A stretch of 64,000 nucleotides of DNA from Pichia kudriavzevii (lineage: Eukaryota > Ascomycota > Pichiomycetes > Pichiales > Pichiaceae), in NCBI RefSeq assembly GCF_003054445.1, contig NC_042509.1:62001-126000 (forward strand), written 5' to 3'. Positions 1-9,602 of this stretch are shown here, in pieces. Every line of letters begins with the position of its first letter. The stretch's first letter is position 1. The notes below the pieces were generated by a model that made no database searches, was not told the DNA's origin, and worked only from the letters and a program-made list of their open reading frames with translations. A program made the translations under genes and the position numbers.

Positions 1-24
1 CATCTCGAATGTGGAATAGTGTAA

Positions 25-801
25 CTGTGTTTTGCAAGTCTGGATTGCAGCCTATCAATGAAACACGTGAATTTGGGCTTAATACTATACCCAATACAAA
101 GTGGCGGGATCTTTAAATTTGAAGTTAATTGAGGTTTTCTTATTGGGGCCTTCTCGATTTCAAAGTAACAGTCTTTCTTTCCTTGGCAGAGGTTGCTAGT
201 AAAGGATAATGGGTCATTTGGTCCCAGGTCAAATTGGCATACCAAAACTGAGGTTCTTCTGGAGCTTACAGGTGAGGTGGATTTTGAGTTCAGATTGTAT
301 GTATTCATTCTCAACTCCCGAGAGAAGGAATAAACGGAATTCTTTCTTTGTAAATACCTAAGTGAAGAATTCCTTCGCATGGTGTATGCAGACTTCAAAG
401 AAGGGGAAACAGTGAAGATACTGTTAGGCGACACCGAGGAAGTTGATAAGTGTGAATGCGAAGAGGTTCGGTTTTCTTCCAAAGTGGAGAAGGAGATATC
501 CAGTTCTCCAGCAAAACACAATTGGGGATTATTATCAAATTGGATGGAAGTTGGACCGTTCAAGTTCTTGCTCTTGAATCCATTATTCAAGATTTGCAGG
601 TCCTTTACAACACAGTATGATTTATTTCTCTGTGGGGGAACGTGAACTGAGAGGCAAGAAACCGAAGTGCATGGCGATACTTGTGATATGGCATTATTCA
701 TACCAGTCTACCAGTTGACAAGATTTTCTATACTGATGGGAGTCGGTAACAGACGACTTGTATTTCAAAAGAACAACTTCCTTCACATATGGATAACCTG
801 A
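25..801 (+). pseudogene. Decayed protein-gene relic, family not recognised
   Basis: One reading frame stays open over roughly 259 codons with only about four internal interruptions, whereas unconstrained AT-rich DNA would show around fifteen. The longest clean piece is 379-645 (88 codons). The implied peptide has ordinary, non-repetitive composition with alternating charged and hydrophobic stretches (for example EVLLELTGEVDFEFRLYVF and ALFIPVYQLTRFSIL), as expected from a former folded protein. Other frames show far more stops, though another frame is open from 3 to 116. I recognise no family. It lies on the same strand as the kinase gene at 966. It may be the 3' part of a gene that begins outside the window. 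It is most simply a dead host gene; a transferred or selfish origin cannot be excluded. Confidence 0.45.
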
Positions 802-965
802 TAAGGATGTGAAATCCGAGAAATAAAAATGATTTCTCCTTAGAGCCGATAAGAAAAACGGGAAAAAGTCAACAATCGGCGCTAATTCTTTCTGAATCTA
901 TCAAACTTTTCGAAAAATAAACGGTTGGGGCCGACGGAAAAGACAAATACCGTTTTAAAGTAAGC

Positions 966-1967
966 ATGGATTGGGCACGACGGGTGTTGGGGAGACCCAA
1001 TAAGGATGGTGGTGATGGTAGGAGGAGAAACAGCCTTCGAAAGTTTCCTGAGCGGCAATATGGGGTGCAAAGACGAATTTTAGGACAAGGTTCATCTTGC
1101 AAAGTGTTTCTCTATGAAAAATGCGGTGAAAAATCACTTTTTGCTGTGAAAACATTTACAAGAAGCGATTTAAAGGATGAAGATCAGATAAGAATGATAG
1201 AGAAAGAACTATTAATCCACCGTCTTGCATCCCATGAGAAATACACTGTTAAGTTGATTGATGCTTTCACCGTTAAAAAGAAGATGGACTTCTTTATTGT
1301 CCTCGAATACATGCCTTGTTCCCTGGCTGATTTGTACAACACATACAAAGCCCTCCTGCCACAAACAGATAGGCTCTGTTACTTCAAGCAGATTGTGGAA
1401 GGTGTAATGTATCTTCAATCCAAAGACATTGCACATCGAGACATCAAACTGGAAAACTGCTGCATCGACACTCGGGGTAATATCAAAATCATTGACTTTG
1501 GATCCTCAACACTGGGGAATCTTGGTTATGGAATGGCTGGGTCACCCATTTATTGTGCTCCTGAAATCCAAAACTCCCTGAGCTATAATTCTTTTGTTAG
1601 TGATGTTTGGTCTTTGGGGATCATTCTCGTCAATCTCTTTTACGTCTCCACGACAAAATGGAAAACGGCGCATCGTAACGATCGATTTTATGTTGTTTAT
1701 CTGAAGGAGCCCATTATGAAAAATGTGGTCAATTCTTTGGCTGGAGATCTTTCTTCAGAATTTGTCTCTTTACAGCCTGCTGTGGATGATATCATTCTTA
1801 AATTACTAACAGTGGATGTTACCCACAGAATTACCTTACAACAATTAACTCAAAACGAACTCTGGTTTAACGAGATTTCCTGTTGTACGGACACGAATCA
1901 TGAAAATGGATCCCCTCCCTTGATCCATTCTCATAGCTTGTTCCTTAATCGGTTGTCATCCCTCTAA
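966..1967 (+). CDS. Compact serine/threonine protein kinase, divergent Ran1/Sks1-like or Npr1/Hal-like
   Basis: The 333-residue product is almost entirely a kinase catalytic domain. Visible motifs are a glycine-rich loop (GQGSSCKV, about residue 40), the VAIK-type lysine (FAVKTF), the catalytic loop HRDIKLEN, the DFG motif (DFGSS), the APE-type motif (CAPEI) and DVWSLGIILVNL of subdomain IX. The last resembles fungal Ran1/Sks1/Vhs1 kinases, while HRDIKLEN and DFGS resemble the Npr1/Hal5 group, so family placement is open. Unlike most members of either group it has almost no N- or C-terminal extension; only about 35 basic residues precede the domain. All core catalytic residues are present, so an active enzyme is likely. 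The ATG at 966 is the first in frame. RGD1 follows on the same strand. Confidence 0.85.
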   Translation: MDWARRVLGRPNKDGGDGRRRNSLRKFPERQYGVQRRILGQGSSCKVFLYEKCGEKSLFAVKTFTRSDLKDEDQIRMIEKELLIHRLASHEKYTVKLIDAFTVKKKMDFFIVLEYMPCSLADLYNTYKALLPQTDRLCYFKQIVEGVMYLQSKDIAHRDIKLENCCIDTRGNIKIIDFGSSTLGNLGYGMAGSPIYCAPEIQNSLSYNSFVSDVWSLGIILVNLFYVSTTKWKTAHRNDRFYVVYLKEPIMKNVVNSLAGDLSSEFVSLQPAVDDIILKLLTVDVTHRITLQQLTQNELWFNEISCCTDTNHENGSPPLIHSHSLFLNRLSSL

Positions 1968-2160
1968 TTCTATTATCATGTTCACATGCTGGTGGGATGG
2001 CGTGTATATAAAAAAAAAATGTAAAATTAGAAATTTCAATTCCATTTAACAGCGACACATCTGTATTCGTTTACATTAGGTGATTTCTTTGTATTGCAAT
2101 GGGTTTCCGCAGAGAAGTATAGTTGCTCTTGTGTTTTACAATAGTGTAACCATACACAGA

Positions 2161-4149
2161 ATGAGTGATCAGGTGCCTCCATCGAGCCCGGCTCTTTTAG
2201 AAGAGGACAAAATCAAGGAGATTTTGGTTTCAGATTCCAGTTTCAGTATTTTAGCACAACGGTTAAAGCAGAGTATTAGGGCATGTGAGGAGTTTTCCTC
2301 ATTTATATCTAGAAAATGTCATGCTGAACAGAAATATTCCAAAGAAATAGGTAGGATTGTCAATCACTGTGACCATTCGATAGTATCAAATAACGTTATT
2401 GTTGGTGGTTCATTTATTGAAAGTTTGAAAAAAGTGATTCATTTTGATGAGAAGGTAAATGGTGTTAAAGATCCTTATATAACGGCATTACAAACAATGG
2501 CTGACCAGTTAGAGGCTTTAGTCCAGCACTTTACAATGCTAAGGAAACAACTAAAGGAAAGGGGGAATAAGGCTGAGAAGGAGGTTATGGATGCAATTAG
2601 TATGGCCAAAAAGGCTAGAAATAGATATTTTAATTTATGTACTGAACTAGAAAAGGTTAGAAGTGCTGATAAAAATCAAACCAAGATAACACTTCAAGGT
2701 AGGAAAACCAATTCACAACAAGATGAAGACTTGAAGATCAAAATCAAAGATGCCGAAGATGATTACAATAAAAAGGCAAATGCCTCTCAGCGGCTGAAAA
2801 ATTCTTTGATCACCAGAGAAAGACCAAAGATTGCAAACCAGTTCAAGAACTTGATTATAGAGCTGGACTATGCGATGCAAATTCAGCTACAAAAATATTC
2901 GATTTACACAGAGAGTTTGGTAGTAGGAATGGGTAACCAAATCAACCCAATCAATGGATCGGATTCCATGAAAAAAATTGCAACTAATGTCGATTTGGAG
3001 AAGAATCTCTACTATTACTTGAAGGGTTCTACACAGAGGAAGAACGAAAGTTTAGAACCAGTGGAATTTAAAAGACATCCGATAGTCGGTGGTGTTTTGC
3101 CAAAGCCAGCTACAAAGTCATCGACCTCAAAACCAAGAAATTTCTCAACCAATTCTAAAGCAGCCACATCTTCTGGTGTTCCCCCTCCAGTTTCTTCTCA
3201 GAACCTATCAGTAACACCAATACATAACTCTACTTTTAATGATTCCACTAAGGGAAATCTCAAAGCATCTGAGATTTCAACCGGTGGTAATGGGCAACAA
3301 TATTCTTCTTTGATTTCATCCAAATCAACTCTGCCTCCTATACCAACTTTGGATATGGAGGATCCATCACTAGCAAAGTCATACAACTCATTAGACCCGG
3401 GACGCAGTCCACAACTGAAAGGGCCTAGACCCTTTGATTCGGATCACAATGATTCAACTGCTTCCTTTGGCGATAACAGTATGAACTTTGACTCAACAAA
3501 TGGATACATGTTGAGTACCGATAGTTTAGGGGGTCATTTATTTGGTTTGCCATTGGAAGCTCTTGATTTAAATGAGGAAGCCGTTCCATTATTTGTCATC
3601 AAATGTATTGAGTTGATCGAAAAATATGGCTCAAACACTGAAGGAATATATAGACTGAGTCCTAATAAAGCAACATTTGATGAGCTAAAACATGCCATCA
3701 ATATGAATCCACAAAATTTGTCATTATTGGAGCCTAAAAATCCAAACAATGTTTCTTCCGAATACGTTTATATGATTTCTTCCTTGCTGAAAAGATTCTT
3801 TGCATCTCTACCGGAACCTCTGCTAACAAATGAACAAAGAGATTACTATTTACAAGCTGCAGAATTGAGTGATAAAATGGAAAGACAGACCAAGGTTCAT
3901 CAGCTGATTTTTGAATTACCTGATTCAAACTATTTTACACTAAGAGATCTGTTGGGACATCTCAGACGCCTAAGCCAATTACCTACTGTGAGGATGGACT
4001 CTAAAAATCTTTCTATTGTATGGGCAAACAACTTGTTGGGAGGTGATTTTGACTCAAAAGAAGAACTTGAAATCCAAAGTCGTGTTGTTGAAGATTTAAT
4101 CGAATTTGCCCCATCGATATTTACTTACGAAGACGAGGAAGGAGAGTGA
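2161..4149 (+). CDS. RGD1: RGD1-type F-BAR and RhoGAP protein
   Basis: The 662-residue product has an N-terminal F-BAR domain (about residues 20-270, coiled-coil rich), a Ser/Thr/Pro-rich linker, and a C-terminal RhoGAP domain (about 455-650). The GAP domain contains the arginine finger in GIYRLS and the LPEPLL motif. S. cerevisiae Rgd1 (666 residues) has the same order and length; it stimulates GTP hydrolysis by Rho3 and Rho4 and links cell polarity, bud growth and cell-wall stress at the membrane. The frame extends upstream to a GTG at 2080, but the ATG at 2161 gives the family length and N-terminus. CTG codons sit at invariant Leu positions of the GAP domain, supporting the standard genetic code. 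It converges on LCP5. Confidence 0.93.
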   Translation: MSDQVPPSSPALLEEDKIKEILVSDSSFSILAQRLKQSIRACEEFSSFISRKCHAEQKYSKEIGRIVNHCDHSIVSNNVIVGGSFIESLKKVIHFDEKVNGVKDPYITALQTMADQLEALVQHFTMLRKQLKERGNKAEKEVMDAISMAKKARNRYFNLCTELEKVRSADKNQTKITLQGRKTNSQQDEDLKIKIKDAEDDYNKKANASQRLKNSLITRERPKIANQFKNLIIELDYAMQIQLQKYSIYTESLVVGMGNQINPINGSDSMKKIATNVDLEKNLYYYLKGSTQRKNESLEPVEFKRHPIVGGVLPKPATKSSTSKPRNFSTNSKAATSSGVPPPVSSQNLSVTPIHNSTFNDSTKGNLKASEISTGGNGQQYSSLISSKSTLPPIPTLDMEDPSLAKSYNSLDPGRSPQLKGPRPFDSDHNDSTASFGDNSMNFDSTNGYMLSTDSLGGHLFGLPLEALDLNEEAVPLFVIKCIELIEKYGSNTEGIYRLSPNKATFDELKHAINMNPQNLSLLEPKNPNNVSSEYVYMISSLLKRFFASLPEPLLTNEQRDYYLQAAELSDKMERQTKVHQLIFELPDSNYFTLRDLLGHLRRLSQLPTVRMDSKNLSIVWANNLLGGDFDSKEELEIQSRVVEDLIEFAPSIFTYEDEEGE

Positions 4150-4326
4150 TTTTATTCCTTGTTACTATGTACTATAAGATTACAATATTATTTGAGTTAG
4201 GATATTCTTCCTTTGACTATTTCTAATATAATAATATACAAATACATATCTTCATTTTGATATTTAAACTCTTTTGTCTTTCAGAAATATTTTCATAACA
4301 TTTTCTTCAGTGTTTTACACAAGTCT

Positions 4327-5427
4327 TTAATGATCGATTTTCCGTTTTGCTCTTTCCCATGCACTTAATCTCTTCCGTTTCTTTGCGCCGGAGGCTTCAT
4401 CGGGGTTCATGTTGTTATCAAACATACTCCAATCTTCACCCATGAATTCATTCCGCATTCTCTTGGCACGAGCTCTTTTGTCTTCCTTTGTCTTTGTAGC
4501 TGGTAGTCTGGTAAAGTTTTCTTCCTCATAGCGTTGGATTTCAGCTTCTTTTTCCATTTGTTTTCTAGACTTCATATCTCTACCATTGTTGATAATGGTT
4601 GAACCGATAGATTTTTCCATGGATGGAGCTTCACTGATATCTTGTAGATATTCATCCATACTTTGTAGGTTTCTTTGTTTTCTCCCCTTGACTTGCTTAT
4701 CTGGATCATTGATGGCAGTAGCAGAAATCTTTGGAGGCCTATATTTTTCATTAGATTTAGCCTCCCCTTCGTTGTCATCTCCCCCTGCCATTGTTTTGCC
4801 TGAGTTTACATTTTGGTTTTTACGGTTTAGTAAAGCAGATGGATTTGGTTTAAAGTTCAGTCCTTCTTCTTCTTCTTCTTCTTCTTCTTCTTCTTCTTCT
4901 TCTTCACCACCGTCACTACCTTCAGAGCTACTTCCAACATCGCCAACATCAGAAGCGTTATTCTCGTTTATCTTTTTCTCAACATCATCTTGTTCTTTTT
5001 CCCTTCTATGGTATGCATTTACCATTTTCTCTAGTTGATAGCTCATCTTATTTTCTAATGACTTCACCCCCTTCTCTAATACAACACGATTTGTTACTGT
5101 TGATTTCAATAAATTATCCCTCTCTTGATTTAATGAATTTTTATCCTGCTCTTTTAAACTTTTTAACCTTAATGCCATTAGCAATGCTAAATCAGTCACA
5201 TAGCCCAGTAATGCAGAATTCTTCAAGGATAACAAGGATAAAGAATCTAAAGGGTTGGAAGATAAGTCCAATGTCTTGACCAATGAGTTAACAAGTTCAT
5301 TTTGTATCTCTGTATTATTCAAGTCGAAATCATTCTCAATTTTACCAAGCACAGATGCTGTGGAATCAACTGATTCCGATATTGATAACAATAAATCGTC
5401 TAAAGATTCTTGATTAGTTAAGGACAT
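4327..5427 (-). CDS. LCP5: LCP5/neuroguidin, U3 snoRNP-associated rRNA processing factor
   Basis: The 366-residue product (S. cerevisiae Lcp5, 357) has a Sas10/Utp3-type N-terminal helical region (DLLLSISESVDS, ALLMALRLKSL), an acidic centre, and a basic C-terminal block with the RYEEENFTRLP motif and a lysine/arginine-rich tail. Lcp5 works in the small-subunit processome on 18S rRNA maturation in the nucleolus. A pure GAA tract gives about fifteen consecutive Glu around residues 175-190. It is divergent to NSA2, separated by 250 bp containing an RRPE-like box, so the two ribosome-biogenesis genes probably share control. Confidence 0.93.
   Translation of the reverse strand: MSLTNQESLDDLLLSISESVDSTASVLGKIENDFDLNNTEIQNELVNSLVKTLDLSSNPLDSLSLLSLKNSALLGYVTDLALLMALRLKSLKEQDKNSLNQERDNLLKSTVTNRVVLEKGVKSLENKMSYQLEKMVNAYHRREKEQDDVEKKINENNASDVGDVGSSSEGSDGGEEEEEEEEEEEEEEGLNFKPNPSALLNRKNQNVNSGKTMAGGDDNEGEAKSNEKYRPPKISATAINDPDKQVKGRKQRNLQSMDEYLQDISEAPSMEKSIGSTIINNGRDMKSRKQMEKEAEIQRYEEENFTRLPATKTKEDKRARAKRMRNEFMGEDWSMFDNNMNPDEASGAKKRKRLSAWERAKRKIDH
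4864..4905. repeat. (TTC)14 microsatellite inside LCP5
   Basis: An uninterrupted TTC run on the + strand is read as GAA (Glu) codons in LCP5. Purity suggests recent length change and likely variation between strains. It also creates a long false serine-rich frame on the opposite strand. Confidence 0.95.
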
Positions 5428-5539
5428 TGAAGCCTTCTATGTTGCTAGTTACTTTTTTTCTCAATATTTGCAAGTTAAGGTGGGAACTGTTGTAGGTGTC
5501 TTATTTAGAAGCCAAAAAATAATTCTTTCTGATGCGACA

Positions 5540-5550
5540 TGAAAAATTTT
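5540..5550. promoter_or_regulatory. RRPE-like element between LCP5 and NSA2
   Basis: The sequence TGAAAAATTTT matches the ribosomal RNA processing element found upstream of yeast ribosome-biogenesis genes (bound by Stb3 in S. cerevisiae). It lies about 115 bp from the LCP5 start and 130 bp from the NSA2 start, in a shared divergent promoter. I saw no clear PAC box (GCGATGAG). Confidence 0.6.
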
Positions 5551-5677
5551 TAGCATTTTTCCCCTTGATAAAAAATTAATAGATTAAATTTTCTTTTTTT
5601 TTTTCACAGGATATTCGACTATACATATACAGTTTGCTTGTTGGTTCCCATAATTGTCTTGCTTACATAGTACGAAG

Positions 5678-6463
5678 ATGCCACAAAACGATTATATTGA
5701 GCAACATATCAAGAAGCATGGTAAAAGATTAGATTTTGATGAAAGAAAGAGAAAGAGAGAGGCTAGAGAATCACACCGAATTGCAAAGGATGCACAATCG
5801 TTAAAGGGTTGGAAGGGTAAACAATTTGCTAAGAAACGTTATGCAGAGAAGGTTGCAATGAAGAAGAAGATCAAGGCGCATGAGGAGAGTAAATTGAAGG
5901 GACCTAGTAAACCAAAGGAGGATGATGGTGAAGCATTACCAACGTATTTGTTAGACAGACAGCAACAGAACACTGCCAAGGCAATATCATCGTCTATCAA
6001 ACAGAAGAGGATGGAAAAGGCTGATAAATACTCTGTCCCATTACCTAAAGTTAGAGGTATCTCGGAGGAGGAGATGTTCAAAGTGCTCAAGACAGGTAAG
6101 CAAAAAAATAAATCCTGGAAAAGAATGATTACAAAGCATACTTTTGTTGGAGAAGGATTTACTAGAAGACCTGTCAAGATGGAAAGAATTATCAGACCTT
6201 CTGCATTAAGACAAAAGAAGGCCAATGTTGTTCATCCAGAATTAGGTGTGACAGTCCTATTGCCTATATTGGCAGTCAAAAAGAACCCACAGTCTCCAAT
6301 GTACACACAAATGGGTGTTTTAACTAAGGGTACAATCATTGAAGTCAACGTCTCTGAACTTGGTTTGGTTACTGCTGGTGGTAAGGTAGTTTGGGGTAAA
6401 TATGCACAAATTACAAATGAACCTGATAGAGATGGTGTTGTCAATGCAGTTTTATTAGTGTAA
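5678..6463 (+). CDS. NSA2: NSA2, pre-60S ribosome assembly factor
   Basis: The product is 261 residues, the same length as S. cerevisiae Nsa2. The N-terminus [19 protein letters not shown] and the following basic helices are near-invariant in the family, and the C-terminus carries the S8e-like beta domain (about 170-261, including [19 protein letters not shown]). Nsa2 joins the pre-60S particle in the nucleolus and is needed for 27S pre-rRNA cleavage. The frame extends eight codons upstream through a TTG, but the ATG at 5678 gives the conserved start. A poly-T tract and RRPE-like box lie in the short divergent promoter shared with LCP5. Confidence 0.97.
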   Translation: MPQNDYIEQHIKKHGKRLDFDERKRKREARESHRIAKDAQSLKGWKGKQFAKKRYAEKVAMKKKIKAHEESKLKGPSKPKEDDGEALPTYLLDRQQQNTAKAISSSIKQKRMEKADKYSVPLPKVRGISEEEMFKVLKTGKQKNKSWKRMITKHTFVGEGFTRRPVKMERIIRPSALRQKKANVVHPELGVTVLLPILAVKKNPQSPMYTQMGVLTKGTIIEVNVSELGLVTAGGKVVWGKYAQITNEPDRDGVVNAVLLV

Positions 6464-7330
6464 TTCTACGAATATATTTTTGGGTACTTCTAAAGTTTTC
6501 TTTTGTAATCTTGTCTAGTCTTAATTCGATCGATTTTCTAAAGAGCCAGTGAACTAACTGTCGTTAGACATATTCATAAAACAACAAAATAGGAAAAGAA
6601 AAAAAAATTAATTTATGCTCAATACAAGTCCAAAAAGTGTTTCAAAATACAAGAGCACGGCGGGACTCGAACCCGCAACCATCTCCGCCGGAAGAAGACA
6701 TGCTAACCATTGCACCACGCGCCCTCGTACACAGCCATTGAGATCATTTATGGATATAACTGAAATATCCATATGTTTAACTTTAAAGAGAGTGGTTTTT
6801 CTAGTCGACTTGTAACCATATAATCTAAGCCTTAAGCTATTAATAATAAGCTAAATAATGAAAGCATTAACTAATACAACTGCAAGCAATTTCCATATGT
6901 CCCAACAAGGCTAACCCGGACTAACTGAGTAAATGATTAGAATTAGAATCAAGCTACATTGTGATTCTGAAAATTATCCGTGTTTTCGGTATTTTTTTCA
7001 GTACCCCCATAGTTGTTTGTATGAATATCAGGTTATTTTCTTTCACCAAGTTTGTATTTTATATATTAGTTTACAAAAGTTTTTTAACTACAGTTCAAAT
7101 AATAACTATACTATGGATACCCAAAATAATAATAATATGTATCAACACATCGGACTAAAAGTTAAGAATTAGAGAGAAACCTATCTCTGATTTTATTTCT
7201 GCTTTAAAAGATTACGCTAATTTGAAACATTGATGTGTAAAAGACGTTAACTTTGAAAACGTTTCTTGATATAAAACCTGCTAAATAATATACCTTTATG
7301 TTAATCCACACCTTTTTCTTTTCAGGAAAG
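6464..7330. other. AT-rich intergene around the tRNA genes
   Basis: Apart from tRNA-Arg, this stretch after NSA2 shows only AT-rich DNA with short chance frames. I looked for tRNA-linked solo LTRs (TG...CA ends with 5-bp target repeats) and saw none I could support. Confidence 0.5.
6653..6724 (-). tRNA. tRNA-Arg (anticodon CCG)
   Basis: The 72-nt minus-strand sequence folds into a full cloverleaf: acceptor GGGCGCG with CGTGCTC (two G-U pairs), a D arm, anticodon stem TCTTC/GGAGA with loop TTCCGGC, and T arm GCGGG/CCCGC with loop TTCGAGT. The anticodon CCG (plus-strand 6689-6691) reads the rare CGG codon. There is no intron and no encoded CCA. A TTTT Pol III terminator follows within a few bases (plus strand 6644-6647). 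Confidence 0.95.
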
Positions 7331-7401
7331 GGTTGTATAGTGTAGTGGTTATCACTGTCGGTTTTGATCCGACCAACCCCGGTTCGAATCCGGGTACGAC
7401 C
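7331..7401 (+). tRNA. tRNA-Gln (anticodon UUG)
   Basis: A 71-nt cloverleaf: acceptor GGTTGTA/TACGACC, anticodon stem GTCGG/CCGAC with loop TTTTGAT (anticodon TTG), T arm CCCGG/CCGGG with loop TTCGAAT. No intron, no encoded CCA. TTTT at 7402-7405 directly after the 3' end is the Pol III terminator. Confidence 0.96.
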
Positions 7402-7739
7402 TTTTGATTCTTTTGTTGCAAATTTTTTTTTTCACGGGTTTACGGTTAGAGCCTACAGACAGAATGTAAGTTATACTGTCGGTATTACCTCCCGCCAGTT
7501 TTTTTAGTGTTAGGGGGGGGGGAGGAGTGTATATTTTAGTAGAATGATATGGGAGAGCATATTCGGAACAGGTAATTAAAGTTACCGTGTACATATATAT
7601 ACATACCTCTGTGTGATTAAATTACATGTACAATTAAATGATCGCGTTTTAAAGTAGATAAATCAAATATGATGGTCTGTTTGTATACATAAAATTAAAC
7701 TAATCCTATTTCTCTCAATATGAAAGGTTTTTCAAGTGG
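7402..7739. other. Intergene upstream of ASK1, with a G10 run
   Basis: AT-rich DNA between tRNA-Gln and ASK1. It holds a G homopolymer of ten (7513-7522) and a TATATATACATA stretch near 7594. No supported gene. Confidence 0.5.
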
Positions 7740-9002
7740 ATGAGTGCCATGTCTGAGGAAACAGAGAGTCGTGATTTAATGGAGGATGAGATGCAGCGAC
7801 AGAAACGACTACTGGAAGTAGACTTGATGGAGAGGGACGAAACAGATACGGACCAGCAACCGAGACTATCATTTTTCTTTGATTCCAATTCGTTGAAGAG
7901 CAGCACCAATAGGGAGAACATTCTATCTGAGATTGACCGTGTTGAACAGCTGGTGACCTTGAATCTACAAAAGATCAACGAGAATATAGTGTTGTCGAAT
8001 GAAGTCATCACTAACCAGTTAGTGCCTAAGCTAGAGATGTTCAACAAGAACTCTAACAAGATCTACAATAACATTACACATATTAAGGAATTCTATGAGA
8101 ATGCTGCGAATGTGAATATCTTAACGAAGAAGGACGTTGATATTGATGAGGAAGAAGAAGAAACGGAAGGAGAAAAACCAGAAGGATCTGGGAATGGGGG
8201 CGACACTGGCAATGAGGAAGAACATGCAGTTTCAGCGGAGGGAGACAATGACACACGTTTCTCCGGTGCAGCTCTCCACGGTGGTGTATCACCTGAGAGG
8301 GTGGACAGAGACGGAGGAGGAGTCTTGGCTCGTGGGGAAAGCAATACAGAGATGGAAGTCAGTTGTAGTAGTTTTGAGTTTGGGGAGGGTCTAGCTGACG
8401 GAGAAGATAGACTTGTAGTTGAGCAAAGCGAGGCCAACGAAGTAACCAAGGGAAACACTTCCATGCAGAGGGACGGGCTTTCGATGGATACTGGCCATCC
8501 TCAGCATGTGCGCTTACATTCCGATACTATAATAAGAGGGTTCAAGTTGGGAATGGATGATGAAAGTACAGTTAAAACCACAGCCATGGACGCTACAGAA
8601 GGGGTTTCATCTATCCGAGACCTACCAGGACCGCTTACCGAGTTGAAGGAGATGAGTGGATACGAGTCACCAGAGTGGGAAGAACCTCCGGAGCTACAGT
8701 CAACCAAGTTCTCCAACAAGAGAAGGAAAACCCAACGTCGAAACCGGACACGAGACGCAGCAGTGTTTGGTTCTGACGAGACAACCACCAAGAGTCTGGG
8801 ATTGACAGACCGGTTCAGTACATTAAAGGACATTGATATGGACACAAGCGAACCAACGGCGGCGAATCCATTCCAGAGTCCCAAAAACGGCAAAGAAGAG
8901 AAAGTAGTAGTAGAAGAAGAAGAGGATGATGATGTACTCACCAGTAGTTCCTTTGAGGAAGCGCCCGAGCTTCTCAGTGAGCATCTGGGCAGACGACCTT
9001 GA
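7740..9002 (+). CDS. ASK1: ASK1-like DASH/Dam1 kinetochore complex subunit
   Basis: The 420-residue product has, at about residues 60-130, the Ask1 signature: an Ile/Leu-rich helix with LVTLNLQKINENI, then NEVITNQLVPKLEMFN and a segment ending in NAANVNIL, corresponding to TVNLQKIDSNL...ITQDIIPHVATYSE in S. cerevisiae Ask1. Ask1 is part of the ring complex that couples kinetochores to microtubule ends. The rest is low-complexity and acidic, with several SP/TP sites (TSEPTAANPFQSPKNG), which fits Cdk1 phosphorylation known for Ask1. It is longer than S. cerevisiae Ask1 (292 residues), with a roughly 50-residue N-terminal extension and a long acidic tail. The ATG at 7740 is the first in frame; a second at 7749 is also possible. 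Confidence 0.78.
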   Translation: MSAMSEETESRDLMEDEMQRQKRLLEVDLMERDETDTDQQPRLSFFFDSNSLKSSTNRENILSEIDRVEQLVTLNLQKINENIVLSNEVITNQLVPKLEMFNKNSNKIYNNITHIKEFYENAANVNILTKKDVDIDEEEEETEGEKPEGSGNGGDTGNEEEHAVSAEGDNDTRFSGAALHGGVSPERVDRDGGGVLARGESNTEMEVSCSSFEFGEGLADGEDRLVVEQSEANEVTKGNTSMQRDGLSMDTGHPQHVRLHSDTIIRGFKLGMDDESTVKTTAMDATEGVSSIRDLPGPLTELKEMSGYESPEWEEPPELQSTKFSNKRRKTQRRNRTRDAAVFGSDETTTKSLGLTDRFSTLKDIDMDTSEPTAANPFQSPKNGKEEKVVVEEEEDDDVLTSSSFEEAPELLSEHLGRRP

Positions 9003-9039
9003 AGATAAGAGGTTGTATTTGCTTATCTCTATTTACAGA

Positions 9040-9220
9040 GTTCTATTTGTATAATTTTATTTGTATATTTCTATTTGAATATTTCTATCCAAACGCTTCT
9101 ACTTGTACACTTTTGCATATACATTTTTTCTTGTACACTTCTGCATATATTACTTGTACACTTCTGCATATTTTACTTGTACACCTCTATTGCTATACTG
9201 CCTTTGTACACTCCTATATG
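9040..9220. repeat. Degenerate ~22-bp tandem array 3' of ASK1
   Basis: About five imperfect copies of a unit like CTTGTACACTTCTGCATAT occur from about 9102 to 9215, preceded by shorter TATTTGTAT-type repeats. Copies differ by substitutions and small spacers, so the array is old. It sits 40 bp after the ASK1 stop. Confidence 0.75.
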
Positions 9221-9602
9221 TGTATTTACCTCAAACTTGACAATCGATTCTTCCTCGTCCTTCTCCAGTTGTCTTTTCCTATAGCTGAGCCACCCCCTCA
9301 AAATCAAAATTATTCAGCGGCTGAAATTCGCCTTTTGTTCTTCCTCGTTCTCAAAAAGTGAAAAAAAAAAATAATTCTACTGAAATTTGCCCCTTTCCAG
9401 GAAGAAAACTTTTTCTTTTTTTTTTCTTTTTTTTTCCTTCCCAGTTTTAACTCACAGCATATCACGTGACACGGCGTTAGTGGAGTAAAGGAGTGTTTGT
9501 TTTCAGACTGGTTAAGGAACATCCCCTTTGAACGCAAACAAAGAGAGGCTAGTTTCTCGTAGAAGTGCACAGTCTTCTCTTGGATAGTTTTGTTTATAGA
9601 GG
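9221..9602. other. Promoter region of the 9603 gene with poly-T tract
   Basis: Contains an almost pure T tract (about 9411-9435), typical of nucleosome-poor yeast promoters, and the palindrome TCACGTGA listed separately. No gene seen. Confidence 0.55.
9462..9469. promoter_or_regulatory. TCACGTGA E-box (Cbf1-type site)
   Basis: A perfect 8-bp palindrome matching the Cbf1 consensus RTCACRTG, 134 bp before the ATG at 9603, next to the poly-T tract, a usual promoter arrangement in yeast. The bound factor is inferred. Confidence 0.5.

Noticed and set aside
2080-2160. Upstream GTG start for RGD1
   Set aside because: Adds 27 non-conserved residues; the ATG at 2161 gives the family length.
3780-3830. 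Membership of the CTG-Ser clade
   Set aside because: CTG stands at invariant Leu positions in the RGD1 GAP domain (LLKRF and PEPLL), which would be Ser under the alternative code.
4586-5038. Ser-rich open frame opposite LCP5
   Set aside because: Produced by the TTC tract and antisense reading of a clearly conserved gene.
6615-6815. 66-codon frame across the tRNA-Arg gene
   Set aside because: Overlaps a fully folded tRNA on the other strand and resembles nothing.
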